From contig NZ_CP094469.1 in the NCBI RefSeq assembly GCF_023347295.1, forward strand, positions 1,736,001 through 1,800,000: a DNA stretch of 64,000 nt, given 5' to 3'. The number at the start of each line of letters is the position of its first letter. Position 1 is the stretch's first letter. Origin of the DNA: Faecalibacterium sp. I3-3-33. Lineage in GTDB: Bacteria > Bacillota > Clostridia > Oscillospirales > Ruminococcaceae. Below the pieces are notes generated by a model. The model did no database searches and was not told the origin of the DNA. It worked only from the letters and a program-made list of their open reading frames with translations. This document shows positions 35,705 through 44,133 of the stretch, piece after piece. A program made the translations under genes and the position numbers.

Positions 35705-36580
35705 ATGAAAAAAGTCACCAAAGCCGTTATTCCGGCTGCGGGTCTTGGTACCCGCGTACTGCCTGCTACCAAGGCAATGCCCAAGGGCATGCTGCCCCTC
35801 GTGGACAAGCCCGCCATCCAGTATCTGGTGGAGGAGGCCGTCCGCTCCGGCATTACCGATATCCTGATCATTCTGGGCCGCAACCAGAGCATTATCGAGG
35901 ATCACTTTGACCGCAGCCCCGAGCTGGAGGAAAAGCTGGCCAAGCCCGGCAAGGAAAAGATGCTGGAAGAGTGTCTGGGCATTGCCAATCTGGCCAACAT
36001 CCTGTTCGTGCGCCAGAAGGAGACGCTGGGCCTGGGCCATGCAGTCAACACCGCCAAGGCCTTTACTGGTGATGATTCCTTTGTGGTCATCTACGGCGAT
36101 GACGTGATCTGGGGCGAGGATCCGGTCTGTGCCCAGCTGATCCGCGCCTACGAGGAGTTCGGCCGTCCGGTCGCCGGTGTATCCGCTGTGCCTTGGGAGG
36201 ACGTGAGCCGCTATTGCAGCTTAAAGACCACTCCCATCCACGACAACTACTTCTTTGTGGATGACATGATCGAGAAGCCCAAGAAGGGGCAGGAGTTCAG
36301 CAACTATTCCATTCTGGGCCGTGTGCTGCTGACCCCGGAGATCTACGAGATCCTTGCCCACACCAAGCCCGGTGCCGGCGGCGAGATCCAGCTGACCGAT
36401 GCCATGGCAGAGTATGCCCGCACCCGCGGCGGCATGACTGCCGTGGAGTTCACCGGCAAGCACTACGATATGGGCAACAAGCTCAAGGTCGTGGAGGCGC
36501 AGGTGGAGTTGGCCTTGCAACATCCCGAGATCGGCGAGGAGTTCCGCGCCTACCTGAAGGAGTTCTGCAAGACGCTGTAA
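35705..36580 (+). CDS. galU: UTP-glucose-1-phosphate uridylyltransferase
   Basis: 291 residues. Makes UDP-glucose for glycolipids, exopolysaccharide and the Leloir pathway. Nucleotide loop AAGLGTRVLPATKAMPK starts at about residue 11; GDDVIWGEDP binds UDP and metal; C-terminal KHYDMGNKL. It stands alone, 77 bases after the DUF2628 gene. ATG at 35705, with a GGGAGA site upstream. galK lies about 10 kb away. Confidence 0.96.
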   Translation: MKKVTKAVIPAAGLGTRVLPATKAMPKGMLPLVDKPAIQYLVEEAVRSGITDILIILGRNQSIIEDHFDRSPELEEKLAKPGKEKMLEECLGIANLANILFVRQKETLGLGHAVNTAKAFTGDDSFVVIYGDDVIWGEDPVCAQLIRAYEEFGRPVAGVSAVPWEDVSRYCSLKTTPIHDNYFFVDDMIEKPKKGQEFSNYSILGRVLLTPEIYEILAHTKPGAGGEIQLTDAMAEYARTRGGMTAVEFTGKHYDMGNKLKVVEAQVELALQHPEIGEEFRAYLKEFCKTL

Positions 36581-36592
36581 AATAAAATGATA

Positions 36593-36794
36593 TTGCTGCG
36601 CAAATGATGTGGCTTGCGCCATGATGTCTGCTGCGCAGATGATGTGCGCCGCACAGCGGCGCAATGAAAACACCCCGGAGGCTTTCGCTTTTCCGGGGTG
36701 TTTTTCTATGCTGCTGTAGTGTCCTTCATGCGCCGCAGCGCACATTATTTTTGCGAAGCAAAACATCATTCGAAGAACATCATTTGCGCAGCAA
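36593..36794. repeat. Inverted-repeat-bounded palindromic element between galU and the antiporter
   Basis: The 18-base TTGCTGCGCAAATGATGT at 36593-36610 is repeated exactly in reverse complement at 36777-36794. Inside, ATGATGT recurs at 36604, 36621 and 36639, and ACATTAT/ACATCAT at 36742, 36763 and 36777, separated by GC-rich TGCGC words. A terminator hairpin is at the centre. No coding capacity. It lies in the gap of two convergent genes and resembles a MITE or REP-type element. Confidence 0.8.
36667..36705 (+). terminator. Terminator inside the repeat element
   Basis: AAAACACCCCGGA pairs with TCCGGGGTGTTTT, T-rich tail. The A run at the 5' side allows action on both strands for galU and the antiporter. 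Confidence 0.9.
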
Positions 36795-36800
36795 CCTCAT

Positions 36801-37994
36801 TTAGTTTGCCTGACTGGGATGCGGCACGGGCGGGTGCTTGGTGAACATGGCCTTGAGTGCCAGCGGGGTAGCCACGCTGGACACCACGATCAGCAGGATC
36901 ACAGCGGTAAAGTAGACCGGGTCTACTACGCCGATGGCCAAGCCCTTCTGTGCCACGATCAGTGCCACCTCTCCGCGGGTCATCATACCGACACCGACCT
37001 TCAGGGAATCGTCCCAGTTGAAGCGGCAGATCTTTGCAGCCAGACCGCAGCCGATGATCTTAGTGATCAGTGCCACCACCACAAAGCAGACGCAGAACAG
37101 CAAAATTTCCGGGGTCAGGCCGCTGATATCGGTCTTAAGGCCGATGGAGGCAAAGAAGATCGGCGCAAAGATAACATAGTTGCTGATATCCACCCGGCGC
37201 TCTACATAAGGTGCGTCATCCATGGTGCACAGCACGATGCCTGCAATGTAAGCACCGGTGATATCGGCGATGCCGAAGTATTCCTCTGCGATGTAGGCCA
37301 TGGCAAAGCAGAAGGCCATGCTCACGATGGTGATACGCTGGGTGTGGGGATTGCGCTGATCCAGCCACTTCATAGCGTAGTGCACCACAAGGCCAACGCC
37401 CAGTGCGGTGGCAAAGAACAGCAGGGTGTTGAACAGCACCTTACCCAGACCCGTACCGGTGCCGCTGCTGGCACCCAGTACACAGGTAAGCACCACGATG
37501 CCGATGACATCATCAATGACAGCGGCGCTGACGATGGTCGTGCCCAGGAAGCTCTTCAGGTGACCAAGCTCCTGCAAGGTAGCCACCGTGATGGACACAC
37601 TGGTAGCAGTCATGATGGTGCCGATGAACAGCGCCCGGTAGAACTCCGGGCTGCCCACTGCGGCAAAGCCGTAGAACGCACCATATAATAAGGTGCCGCC
37701 CACCAGAGGCACAGCCACGCCAACGGTAGCGATCAGGGTGGCGATGGGGCCAGCCTTGATCAGCTCTTTCAGGTTGGTGCCGAGGCCGGTGGTGAACATG
37801 AGCATCACAACGCCGATCTCTGCAAAGATAGAGATGGAGTCGCTGATCTGCACCAGATTCAGCAAACAGGGGCCGATCAGCAGGCCGGCGATGATCTCGC
37901 CCACCACCTGCGGAGCCTTGCACTTACGCGCCACCAATCCGAAGAATTTCGCGCTCAGGATTATGATTGCCAGATCTCGAAACAACGAATACAT
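36801..37994 (-). CDS. CPA2 family cation:proton antiporter
   Basis: 397 residues, about 12-13 membrane helices, no RCK/TrkA-N domain. Exchanges Na+ or K+ for H+ across the membrane. The core motif VIDDVIGIVVL holds the Asp-Asp pair, and TATSVSITVATLQELG is the unwound-helix segment of the NapA/KefB group. Promoter at 38076-38104. Ends just beyond the repeat element. Confidence 0.9.
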   Translation of the reverse strand: MYSLFRDLAIIILSAKFFGLVARKCKAPQVVGEIIAGLLIGPCLLNLVQISDSISIFAEIGVVMLMFTTGLGTNLKELIKAGPIATLIATVGVAVPLVGGTLLYGAFYGFAAVGSPEFYRALFIGTIMTATSVSITVATLQELGHLKSFLGTTIVSAAVIDDVIGIVVLTCVLGASSGTGTGLGKVLFNTLLFFATALGVGLVVHYAMKWLDQRNPHTQRITIVSMAFCFAMAYIAEEYFGIADITGAYIAGIVLCTMDDAPYVERRVDISNYVIFAPIFFASIGLKTDISGLTPEILLFCVCFVVVALITKIIGCGLAAKICRFNWDDSLKVGVGMMTRGEVALIVAQKGLAIGVVDPVYFTAVILLIVVSSVATPLALKAMFTKHPPVPHPSQAN

Positions 37995-38075
37995 GGATTA
38001 TCCTCCTTTAATTTTTCCCGCTTCCCTGCCACTGCCGGAGCCCCGGCCCTGCCATACTGCAGGGAAAGCGTATAC

Positions 38076-38104
38076 ATTATAGTCCTTTTTGCCAAAAAAT
38101 GCAA
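38076..38104 (-). promoter_or_regulatory. Promoter of the antiporter
   Basis: Minus-strand TTGCAT (38099-38104), 17 bases, TATAAT (38076-38081). Divergent from the rpsF promoter, 34 bases apart. Confidence 0.8.
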
Positions 38105-38137
38105 AACATTTTTTATCGTTCTTTTTGTCAAAAAAGC

Positions 38138-38166
38138 TTGACAGAACCAAAGAAGCTTGCTATAAT
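38138..38166 (+). promoter_or_regulatory. Consensus promoter of rpsF-ssb-rpsR
   Basis: TTGACA (38138-38143), 17 bases, TATAAT (38161-38166): perfect hexamers and spacing, as expected of a ribosomal protein operon. Confidence 0.95.
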
Positions 38167-38204
38167 AAATTGCTGTCTGAACAGACACACCACACAGGCC
38201 GCGA

Positions 38205-38260
38205 TACCGCAGTCTGTGTACCCTTGGCCTTGCAGATCCGCAGGGCCCTCAAGTCCAAAA
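38205..38260 (+). promoter_or_regulatory. Possible S6:S18-binding leader RNA
   Basis: The rpsF leader has a hairpin GGCCTTGC/GCAGGGCC at 38226-38247 with a CCG at 38238-38240 at its apex/bulge. rpsF leaders in many bacteria hold a CCG-containing element bound by S6:S18 for feedback control. The fit is suggestive only. Confidence 0.4.
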
Positions 38261-38275
38261 GGAGGTGCTACAAAA

Positions 38276-38560
38276 ATGGCAAAGTACGAAACCATGCTGA
38301 TTACCAGCGCCGCTCTCGATGAGGAGGCTTCCGCCGCTCTGGTGGGTAAGTTCAAGTCCCTGATCGAGGCTAACGGTACGATCGATTCTATCGACGAGTG
38401 GGGCAAGCGCCGTCTGGCCTACCCCATCAACGACGAGGAAGAGGGCGTCTACACCGTGATCAACTTCACCAGCGAGCCCAGCTTCCCCGCTGAGCTGGAC
38501 CGTGTGTACAAGATCACTGAAGGCGTTATGCGCAGCCTGATCATTGCTCACGAGGAGTAA
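38276..38560 (+). CDS. rpsF: Ribosomal protein bS6
   Basis: 94 residues. Small-subunit protein that pairs with S18. MAKYETMLIT opening, KRRLAYPINDEEEGVY in the middle. ATG at 38276 follows AAGGAGG; a longer reading runs through the leader and is rejected. First gene of rpsF-ssb-rpsR. Confidence 0.96.
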   Translation: MAKYETMLITSAALDEEASAALVGKFKSLIEANGTIDSIDEWGKRRLAYPINDEEEGVYTVINFTSEPSFPAELDRVYKITEGVMRSLIIAHEE

Positions 38561-38590
38561 TTCTTCTGTGACAGAAAGGGAAACCGTACT

Positions 38591-39070
38591 ATGTTGAATG
38601 TTGTTGCTATCATGGGTCGCCTTGCGCGTGACCCTGAAATGCGTCAGACCACTACCGGCAAGAACGTTGCTTCGTTCCGCATTGCCTGCGACCGCGGGCG
38701 CCGCGATGCCAATGGGCAGAGCGTGGCGGACTGGATCGATGTGGTTGCATGGGATCGGCAGGCCGAATTTGTCTGCCGCTATTTCCAGAAAGGTTCCCTG
38801 ATCGTTGTGGACGGCCGTTTGCAGTCCCGTCAGTATCAGGATAAGACCGGCGCAAACCGCACTGCCGTTGAAGTGGTTGCCAGCAACATCAACTTTGCAG
38901 GCCCCAAGAGCAGCAATGCAGGTGACGGAAACGGCTATCAGAATGCCGCTCCGTCCTACCAGAACGCAGCGCCTGCCCGTCCGGCTGCTGTGGAGGCAGC
39001 TCCCAGCTACTCTGCCGGTAATGCAGACGACTTCGCTGTTATTGACGACAGCGATGACCTGCCGTTCTGA
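38591..39070 (+). CDS. ssb: Single-stranded DNA-binding protein
   Basis: 159 residues. OB-fold domain (1-105: NVVAIMGRLARDPEMR start, WIDVVAWDRQAEF), an Asn/Ala/Pro-rich linker, and the acidic tip DDSDDLPF that recruits repair and replication proteins. The conserved position between rpsF and rpsR marks it as the main housekeeping SSB. Confidence 0.96.
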   Translation: MLNVVAIMGRLARDPEMRQTTTGKNVASFRIACDRGRRDANGQSVADWIDVVAWDRQAEFVCRYFQKGSLIVVDGRLQSRQYQDKTGANRTAVEVVASNINFAGPKSSNAGDGNGYQNAAPSYQNAAPARPAAVEAAPSYSAGNADDFAVIDDSDDLPF

Positions 39071-39116
39071 CACGAAACGGTCTATCCGTTAAAAATCCAA
39101 TAGGAGGTAATAAGCA

Positions 39117-39374
39117 ATGGCTTTTGAAAGAACCGAAGGCTCTCGCCCCGCACGCCCCATGCGTCGCGGCCGCAAGAAGGTTTGCAGCTTCTGTGTCGAT
39201 CGCATCGACACCATCGATTACAAGGACGTGCCCCGTCTGCGTAAGTACGTCTCTGAGCGTGCTAAGATCATTCCCCGCCGTGTGACCGGCACCTGCGCTT
39301 ACCATCAGCGCGCACTGACCATCGCCATCAAGCGTGCTCGTCACGTTGCTCTGATGCCCTACGTCAGCGACTAA
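39117..39374 (+). CDS. rpsR: Ribosomal protein bS18
   Basis: 85 residues. Partner of S6 on the 30S platform. [18 protein letters not shown] opening, [20 protein letters not shown] ending; the cysteine spacing suggests the zinc-type (C+) form. Preceded by AGGAGG. Confidence 0.97.
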   Translation: MAFERTEGSRPARPMRRGRKKVCSFCVDRIDTIDYKDVPRLRKYVSERAKIIPRRVTGTCAYHQRALTIAIKRARHVALMPYVSD

Positions 39375-39415
39375 TCTTTAAAAAACCAACCCGATCAAAA
39401 TAATCAGCAATCAGC

Positions 39416-39454
39416 AAAGCGCTCTCACCGATGACAAGGTGAGAGCGCTTTTTT
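39416..39454 (+). terminator. rpsR operon terminator
   Basis: AAGCGCTCTCACC pairs with GGTGAGAGCGCTT, followed by TTTTTT. Confidence 0.95.
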
Positions 39455-39594
39455 GCTGCGTTTCGGGGCAGCATCTCCCCTGCCCCGTTGTCTTGGCTCT
39501 ATCTGCGGCGCAGCGCGGTGCCCGCTCCGGCCCGGTTTTTGTACGGCAGCTCCCACACTACAACTGTTCAGAATACAGTGCCAGAGCATTTTTC

Positions 39595-39606
39595 GGGAAC
39601 GTTTCC
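39595..39606. promoter_or_regulatory. LacI-type operator, distal site
   Basis: GGGAACGTTTCC is the exact reverse complement of the proximal site. The CG-centred palindrome is typical of LacI-family operators. The 252-base distance would allow looping. Confidence 0.7.
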
Positions 39607-39675
39607 GTTGCTTTGTTCTTGTATACAATTCACAAATTCTCCACTAGCGGCGTGTAAAAAGTTACAAACCGGTAC

Positions 39676-39715
39676 GATAATTCCCGGTCGGTTTTGACTT
39701 GTACCGGGAATTATC
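39676..39715. repeat. Perfect 13-bp inverted repeat
   Basis: GATAATTCCCGGT (39676-39688) and ACCGGGAATTATC (39703-39715) with a 14-base loop; TATTTTC follows. It could be a terminator-like RNA hairpin or a dimeric protein site between the two LacI-type operators. Confidence 0.75.
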
Positions 39716-39846
39716 GGTATTTTCGATTTTGCTGCTTTGCACGCAAATCAAACTGCACAAATGCGAGGGGCAGCATTGCACACCTTGTACAAAGTTGAAT
39801 TAACCTTATTGATTTTTTATACAGAATGTGCCATACTAATGTCACT

Positions 39847-39870
39847 GGAAACGTTCCCGACAACGTTCCC
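39847..39870. promoter_or_regulatory. LacI-type operator, proximal site plus half-site
   Basis: GGAAACGTTCCC (39847-39858) lies just after the likely -10 boxes and before the regulator gene, with a further ACGTTCCC half-site. The placement fits autorepression of the operon. Confidence 0.75.
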
Positions 39871-39901
39871 GAAGCATTTTCAGAAAGCGAGGCCCGCCGA
39901 C

Positions 39902-40909
39902 ATGGCAAACCTGACCATCAAGGATATCGCACGGATCAGCGGCTGCTCCGTAAGCACCATCTCCCGTGTGATCAACGATAGGCCGGATGTCCGTCCGGAG
40001 ACCAAGGAGCATGTTCTGAAAGTGATGCGGGAGGCCGGGTTCGTGCCCAACACCAACGCCAGACAGCTGAAGATCCAGCAGTCCCGCAGCCTTGTGTTTG
40101 TGGTAAAGGGCACCCGGAACATCTTCTTCTCGGATTTTCTGGTGCAGCTCCAGCGCGCCGCTACCCTGTACGGGTACAACGGCATCGTCTCTTATCTGGA
40201 CGAGAACGCCAACGAGATCGACGCCGCCGAAAAGATCCTGCGGGAGATCAAACCCAAGGGCATCATTTTTCTGGGCGGCAGCGTGGCCAACTTTCAGCGG
40301 GGCTTCGACCGTATCAATGTTCCCTCGGTGCTCACTACGCTGGTCACGGATGAGTTGGACTTTCCCAACCTTTCCATGGTGGGCGTGGATGACCGGGCAG
40401 CGGCCTATACCGCTGTGGACTACCTCATCCGGCAGGGACACCGCAAGATCGCCGTTTTGGGCGGTCCAGTGACCAGCTACCCCAGTCTGATGCGCCGTCA
40501 GGGCGCACAGCAGGCCATGGAGGATGCGGGCATCCTGTTCAACGACAAGCTGTACGGCCTGTCCAACTACGATTTCGAATCCGCCTACCACGCTATGAAC
40601 AGCCTGCTGGCCCGCCGGGCAGAGTTCACTGCCTTGTTCGCCATGAGCGACGTCATCGCCTTTGGTGCCATCCGGGCGCTGGTAAGTGCCGGGCTTCGGG
40701 TTCCGGAGGATGTTTCGGTGATCGGCTTTGACGGCATCACGATGTCCCGCTACTGCGTGCCGGTGATGACCACTATCGTCCAGCCCAGCGAACAGATCGC
40801 GCTGCAAAGCATCGAGCTGCTGGTGCGGCAAATCGAGCATGGTTCCCCTGCCCAGACCGTGACCCTGCAGCCGGAATTGCAGCAGGGCGAAAGCGTAAGG
40901 GCAATTTAA
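39902..40909 (+). CDS. LacI family transcriptional regulator of the maltodextrin operon
   Basis: 335 residues. N-terminal HTH TIKDIARISGCSVSTISRVI (about 4-23) with hinge, then a periplasmic-binding-like sensor domain to the end (SDVIAFGAIRAL, DVSVIGFDG). Likely effector is maltose, maltodextrin or a derivative, inferred from downstream genes. ATG at 39902 (MANLTIKDIA) is the family start; the longer reading crosses the operator. It is first in the operon with the binding protein, 74 bases upstream. Confidence 0.9.
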   Translation: MANLTIKDIARISGCSVSTISRVINDRPDVRPETKEHVLKVMREAGFVPNTNARQLKIQQSRSLVFVVKGTRNIFFSDFLVQLQRAATLYGYNGIVSYLDENANEIDAAEKILREIKPKGIIFLGGSVANFQRGFDRINVPSVLTTLVTDELDFPNLSMVGVDDRAAAYTAVDYLIRQGHRKIAVLGGPVTSYPSLMRRQGAQQAMEDAGILFNDKLYGLSNYDFESAYHAMNSLLARRAEFTALFAMSDVIAFGAIRALVSAGLRVPEDVSVIGFDGITMSRYCVPVMTTIVQPSEQIALQSIELLVRQIEHGSPAQTVTLQPELQQGESVRAI

Positions 40910-40983
40910 ATTTTGTATTCCCTCCGTCGAAGGACGGAGAGTATATAGTTGATCTGTAATTTTAATAAGAAGGAGAACTTATT

Positions 40984-42324
40984 ATGAAAAAGATGATCAC
41001 TCGTCGTAACTTCCTGAAGGCCGCTGGCGTTTCTGCCGCTGCTCTGGGTCTGGCTGCCTGCGGCGGCTCCTCCAGCAGCACCGCTTCCTCTGCTGCCAGT
41101 TCTACCGCTGCTTCCAGCACCGCTGCAAAGGCAGACGGCAAGGTCTACTACCTGAACTTCAAGCCCGAGCAGGATCAGGCTTGGCAGGATCTGGCTAAGG
41201 TCTACACTGAGGAGACCGGCGTGCCCGTGACCGTTGTGACCGCCGCTTCCGGCCAGTACGAGACCACCCTGATGAGCGAGATGGAGAAGAGCGAAGCTCC
41301 CACCCTGTTCCAGGTGAACGGCCCTGTGGGTCTGGCCAACTGGAAGGATTACTGCTACGACCTGTCTGGCAGTCAGGTCTACGGCGAGCTGACCAGCGAC
41401 TCCTTCGCACTGAAGGACGGCGATGCTGTCACCAGCATTGCATACGTCATCGAGACCTACGGCATCATCTACAACAAGGAGCTGCTGACCGCTGCTGGTT
41501 ACAAGCAGGAGGACATCAAGGGCTTTGCCGACCTGAAGAAGGTTGCTGACGACATTCAGGCTCGCAAGGCTGAGCTGGGTGTGGACGGTGCTTTCACCTC
41601 TGCCGGCATGGACGGTTCTTCTGACTGGCGCTTCAAGACCCATCTGGCAAACCTGCCCATCTACTACGAGTACAAGGCAGACGGCATTGGCTCCACCGAC
41701 GCCATCAAGGGCACCTATCTGGACAACTACAAGCAGATCTGGGATCTGTACATCACCGATTCCACCTGCGATCCCAAGCTGCTGGCTTCCAAGACCGGCA
41801 ACGATGCTGTTGCTGAGTTTGTGGGCAAGAAGGCTGTGTTCTACCAGAACGGCACCTGGGCTTACGGCGACGTGAAGGATCTGGGCGACGACAATCTGGG
41901 TATGCTGCCCATTTACATCGGTGTGGACGGCGAGGAGAATCAGGGTCTGTGCACCGGTTCCGAGAACTTCTGGTGTGTCAACAACGCCGCTTCTGAGGCT
42001 GACATCCAGGCTACTCTGGACTTCCTGTACTGGTGTGTCACTTCCGACAAGGGCACCTCTGCCATGGCAGATGACATGGGCTTCGTGATCCCCTTCAAGA
42101 AGGCTAAGGACTCCACCAACCCCCTGATCACCATTGCCAACGATTATGTGGCAGCTGGCAAGACCAGTGTTGACTGGTGCTTCTCCACCATGCCTTCCGA
42201 GGAGTGGAAGAACGGCGTAGGCAGCGCTCTGACTGCATACGCAGCAGGCACCGGCAAGTGGGACGACGTTGTTACCGCATTTGTGGATGGCTGGGCCAAG
42301 GAGTACAAGCTGGCTAACGGCTAA
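40984..42324 (+). CDS. Sugar ABC transporter substrate-binding lipoprotein
   Basis: 446 residues. Captures oligosaccharide outside the cell. The signal has RRNFLK at 7-12 (Tat-like) and a lipobox LAAC with Cys26, then a Ser/Ala-rich spacer (28-45), then a family 1 binding fold (SGQYETTLMSEMEKSEAPTL, GKKAVFYQNGTWAYGD). Maltose/maltodextrin is inferred from the malQ neighbour. Followed by a strong hairpin that should raise its mRNA level over the permeases. Confidence 0.92.
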   Translation: MKKMITRRNFLKAAGVSAAALGLAACGGSSSSTASSAASSTAASSTAAKADGKVYYLNFKPEQDQAWQDLAKVYTEETGVPVTVVTAASGQYETTLMSEMEKSEAPTLFQVNGPVGLANWKDYCYDLSGSQVYGELTSDSFALKDGDAVTSIAYVIETYGIIYNKELLTAAGYKQEDIKGFADLKKVADDIQARKAELGVDGAFTSAGMDGSSDWRFKTHLANLPIYYEYKADGIGSTDAIKGTYLDNYKQIWDLYITDSTCDPKLLASKTGNDAVAEFVGKKAVFYQNGTWAYGDVKDLGDDNLGMLPIYIGVDGEENQGLCTGSENFWCVNNAASEADIQATLDFLYWCVTSDKGTSAMADDMGFVIPFKKAKDSTNPLITIANDYVAAGKTSVDWCFSTMPSEEWKNGVGSALTAYAAGTGKWDDVVTAFVDGWAKEYKLANG

Positions 42325-42357
42325 GTCTTTGACCGGAGATCTCCCTAGAAATTAAAA

Positions 42358-42398
42358 TGGGAGGCGGGCGATAAGTTCGCCCGCCTCCTTTCTTTTTT
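42358..42398 (+). terminator. Attenuating hairpin between binding protein and permease genes
   Basis: GGAGGCGGGCG (42360-42370) pairs with CGCCCGCCTCC (42378-42388), followed by a T-rich tail. Being inside the operon, it probably terminates part of the transcripts or protects the 3' end of the binding-protein mRNA. Confidence 0.85.
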
Positions 42399-42426
42399 AT
42401 CTGACAACTCCATCAGGAGGTATATC

Positions 42427-43278
42427 ATGCAAAAAGCCATTAGTAAATACTGGCCGATATTTGTGCTGCCTACTCTGGTCGCCTTTATCATCGGCTTCAT
42501 CTGGCCCTTTATCTGGGGCACATATCTGTCCTTCCAGCGATTCACTACCGTGTCCAAGACCACCTTTGTGGGCATCCAGAACTACATTTCCGTGTTCCAG
42601 GATTCCACCTTCCTGCACGCTTTCGGCTTTACGGCGGTCTTTACCGTGGTGAGCACCGTACTCATCAACGTGTGTGCCTTTGCCATTGCACTGGTGCTGA
42701 CCCGCGGCATCAAGGGCACCAACATTTTCCGTACCGTGTTCTTTATGCCCAACCTGATCGGCGGCATCCTGCTGGGCTACATCTGGCAGATCCTGCTCAA
42801 CGGTGTGTTGGCTAACCTGCAGAAGCCCCTGCTGGCACTGGATGCCAAGGCCGGTTTTGTCGGTCTGGTCATCCTGATGTGCTGGCAGCAGATCGGCTAC
42901 ATGATGATCATCTATGTGGCTGGCCTGCAGAGCGTGCCCGGCGACCTGATCGAGGCTGCCAAGATCGACGGTGCCAACGACCGCGAGATCCTGTTCAAGA
43001 TCAAGATCCCCATGGTCATGCCCAGCGTGACTATCTGCACCTTCCTGACCCTGACCAACAGCTTCAAGCTGTTCGACCAGAACGTGGCCCTGACCGCAGG
43101 TGAGCCCGCCAACGCAAGTGAAATGCTGGCACTGAACATCTACAACACCTTCTACGGCCGCTCCGGCGCACAGTGGAAGGGCATCGGTCAGGCAAAGGCT
43201 GTTGTGTTCTTCCTGATCGTTGTGGTCATCTCGCTGATCCAGCTCCACTTTACCCGCTCTAAGGAGGTGCAGCAGTAA
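42427..43278 (+). CDS. Carbohydrate ABC transporter permease (MalF type)
   Basis: 283 residues, six membrane helices. The EAAKIDGAN loop (about 175-185) is the contact for the ATPase. It overlaps the next permease by one base (TAATG). ATG at 42427 follows AGGAGG. No ATP-binding subunit in this operon, so a shared MsiK/UgpC-type ATPase encoded elsewhere is expected. Confidence 0.92.
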   Translation: MQKAISKYWPIFVLPTLVAFIIGFIWPFIWGTYLSFQRFTTVSKTTFVGIQNYISVFQDSTFLHAFGFTAVFTVVSTVLINVCAFAIALVLTRGIKGTNIFRTVFFMPNLIGGILLGYIWQILLNGVLANLQKPLLALDAKAGFVGLVILMCWQQIGYMMIIYVAGLQSVPGDLIEAAKIDGANDREILFKIKIPMVMPSVTICTFLTLTNSFKLFDQNVALTAGEPANASEMLALNIYNTFYGRSGAQWKGIGQAKAVVFFLIVVVISLIQLHFTRSKEVQQ

Positions 43279-44120
43279 TGTCGAAACAGAAAAGAACCTG
43301 GGATGTCATCCTTACTGTTGTAATGGTGCTTCTCTGCCTGCTGTGGATCTACCCCATCGTGCTGATTTTACTGAACAGCTTAAAGACCGAAGGCAGCTTT
43401 ACTACCTCTACGGTGTTCCGTCTGCCCACCGCCGAAACCTTTGCCGGTCTGCGCAACTACGTTTACGGCGTGACCAAGATGAACTTCCTCTCCAGCATGG
43501 GTTACAGCCTTCTGATCACCATCACCAGTGTGGTGCTGATCCTGCTGTGCTGCTCCATGACCGGCTGGTACCTGACCCGCGTGAACAACAAGCTGAGCAA
43601 GTTCATGAATCTGCTGATCGTGTTCTCCATGGTCGTTCCCTTCCAGATGGTCATGTTCACCCTGTCCAAGACTGCTGACCGGCTGAATCTGAACACCCCG
43701 TGGAACATCTGCATCATCTATCTGGGCTTCGGCGCTGGTCTGGCCGTGTTCATGTTCACCGGCTTTATGAAGAGCGTGCCCATGGAGATCGAGGAAGCCG
43801 CCATGATCGATGGCTGCAATCCCATCCAGATCTTCTTCAAGATCGTGTTCCCCATCCTGAAGCCTACCATGATCTCCACTGCTATTCTGGAGACCATGTG
43901 GGTGTGGAACGACTACCTGCTGCCCACGCTGGTGCTGGATATCAAGAAGTACCGCACCATCCCCATGGCCATCCAGTATTTCCGCGGCGGCTATGGCCGC
44001 GTGGAGCTGGCTCCCATGATGGCCTGCATCATCATTGCGATCATCCCCATTATTATCCTCTACATGACCTGCCAGAAGTACATCATCGAGGGTGTCGTGG
44101 CCGGTGCTGTAAAGGGCTAA
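43278..44120 (+). CDS. Carbohydrate ABC transporter permease (MalG type)
   Basis: 280 residues, six membrane helices. EEAAMIDGCN is the ATPase-coupling loop (about 174-183). Starts on the last base of the preceding stop codon, so translation is coupled. Followed 13 bases later by malQ. Confidence 0.92.
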   Translation: MSKQKRTWDVILTVVMVLLCLLWIYPIVLILLNSLKTEGSFTTSTVFRLPTAETFAGLRNYVYGVTKMNFLSSMGYSLLITITSVVLILLCCSMTGWYLTRVNNKLSKFMNLLIVFSMVVPFQMVMFTLSKTADRLNLNTPWNICIIYLGFGAGLAVFMFTGFMKSVPMEIEEAAMIDGCNPIQIFFKIVFPILKPTMISTAILETMWVWNDYLLPTLVLDIKKYRTIPMAIQYFRGGYGRVELAPMMACIIIAIIPIIILYMTCQKYIIEGVVAGAVKG

Positions 44121-44133
44121 GGAGGTGCACGGT

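Larger units (their letters stand above)
39455..39901. other. Control region upstream of the maltodextrin regulator
   Basis: No gene. It holds GGGAACGTTTCC at 39595-39606, a 13-bp-arm inverted repeat (39676-39688/39703-39715), promoter-like hexamers (TTGAAT 39795 - TATACA 39818; TTGATT 39809 - CATACT 39832, both 17 bases apart), and GGAAACGTTCCC at 39847-39858 followed by a half-site ACGTTCCC at 39863-39870. Confidence 0.7.
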
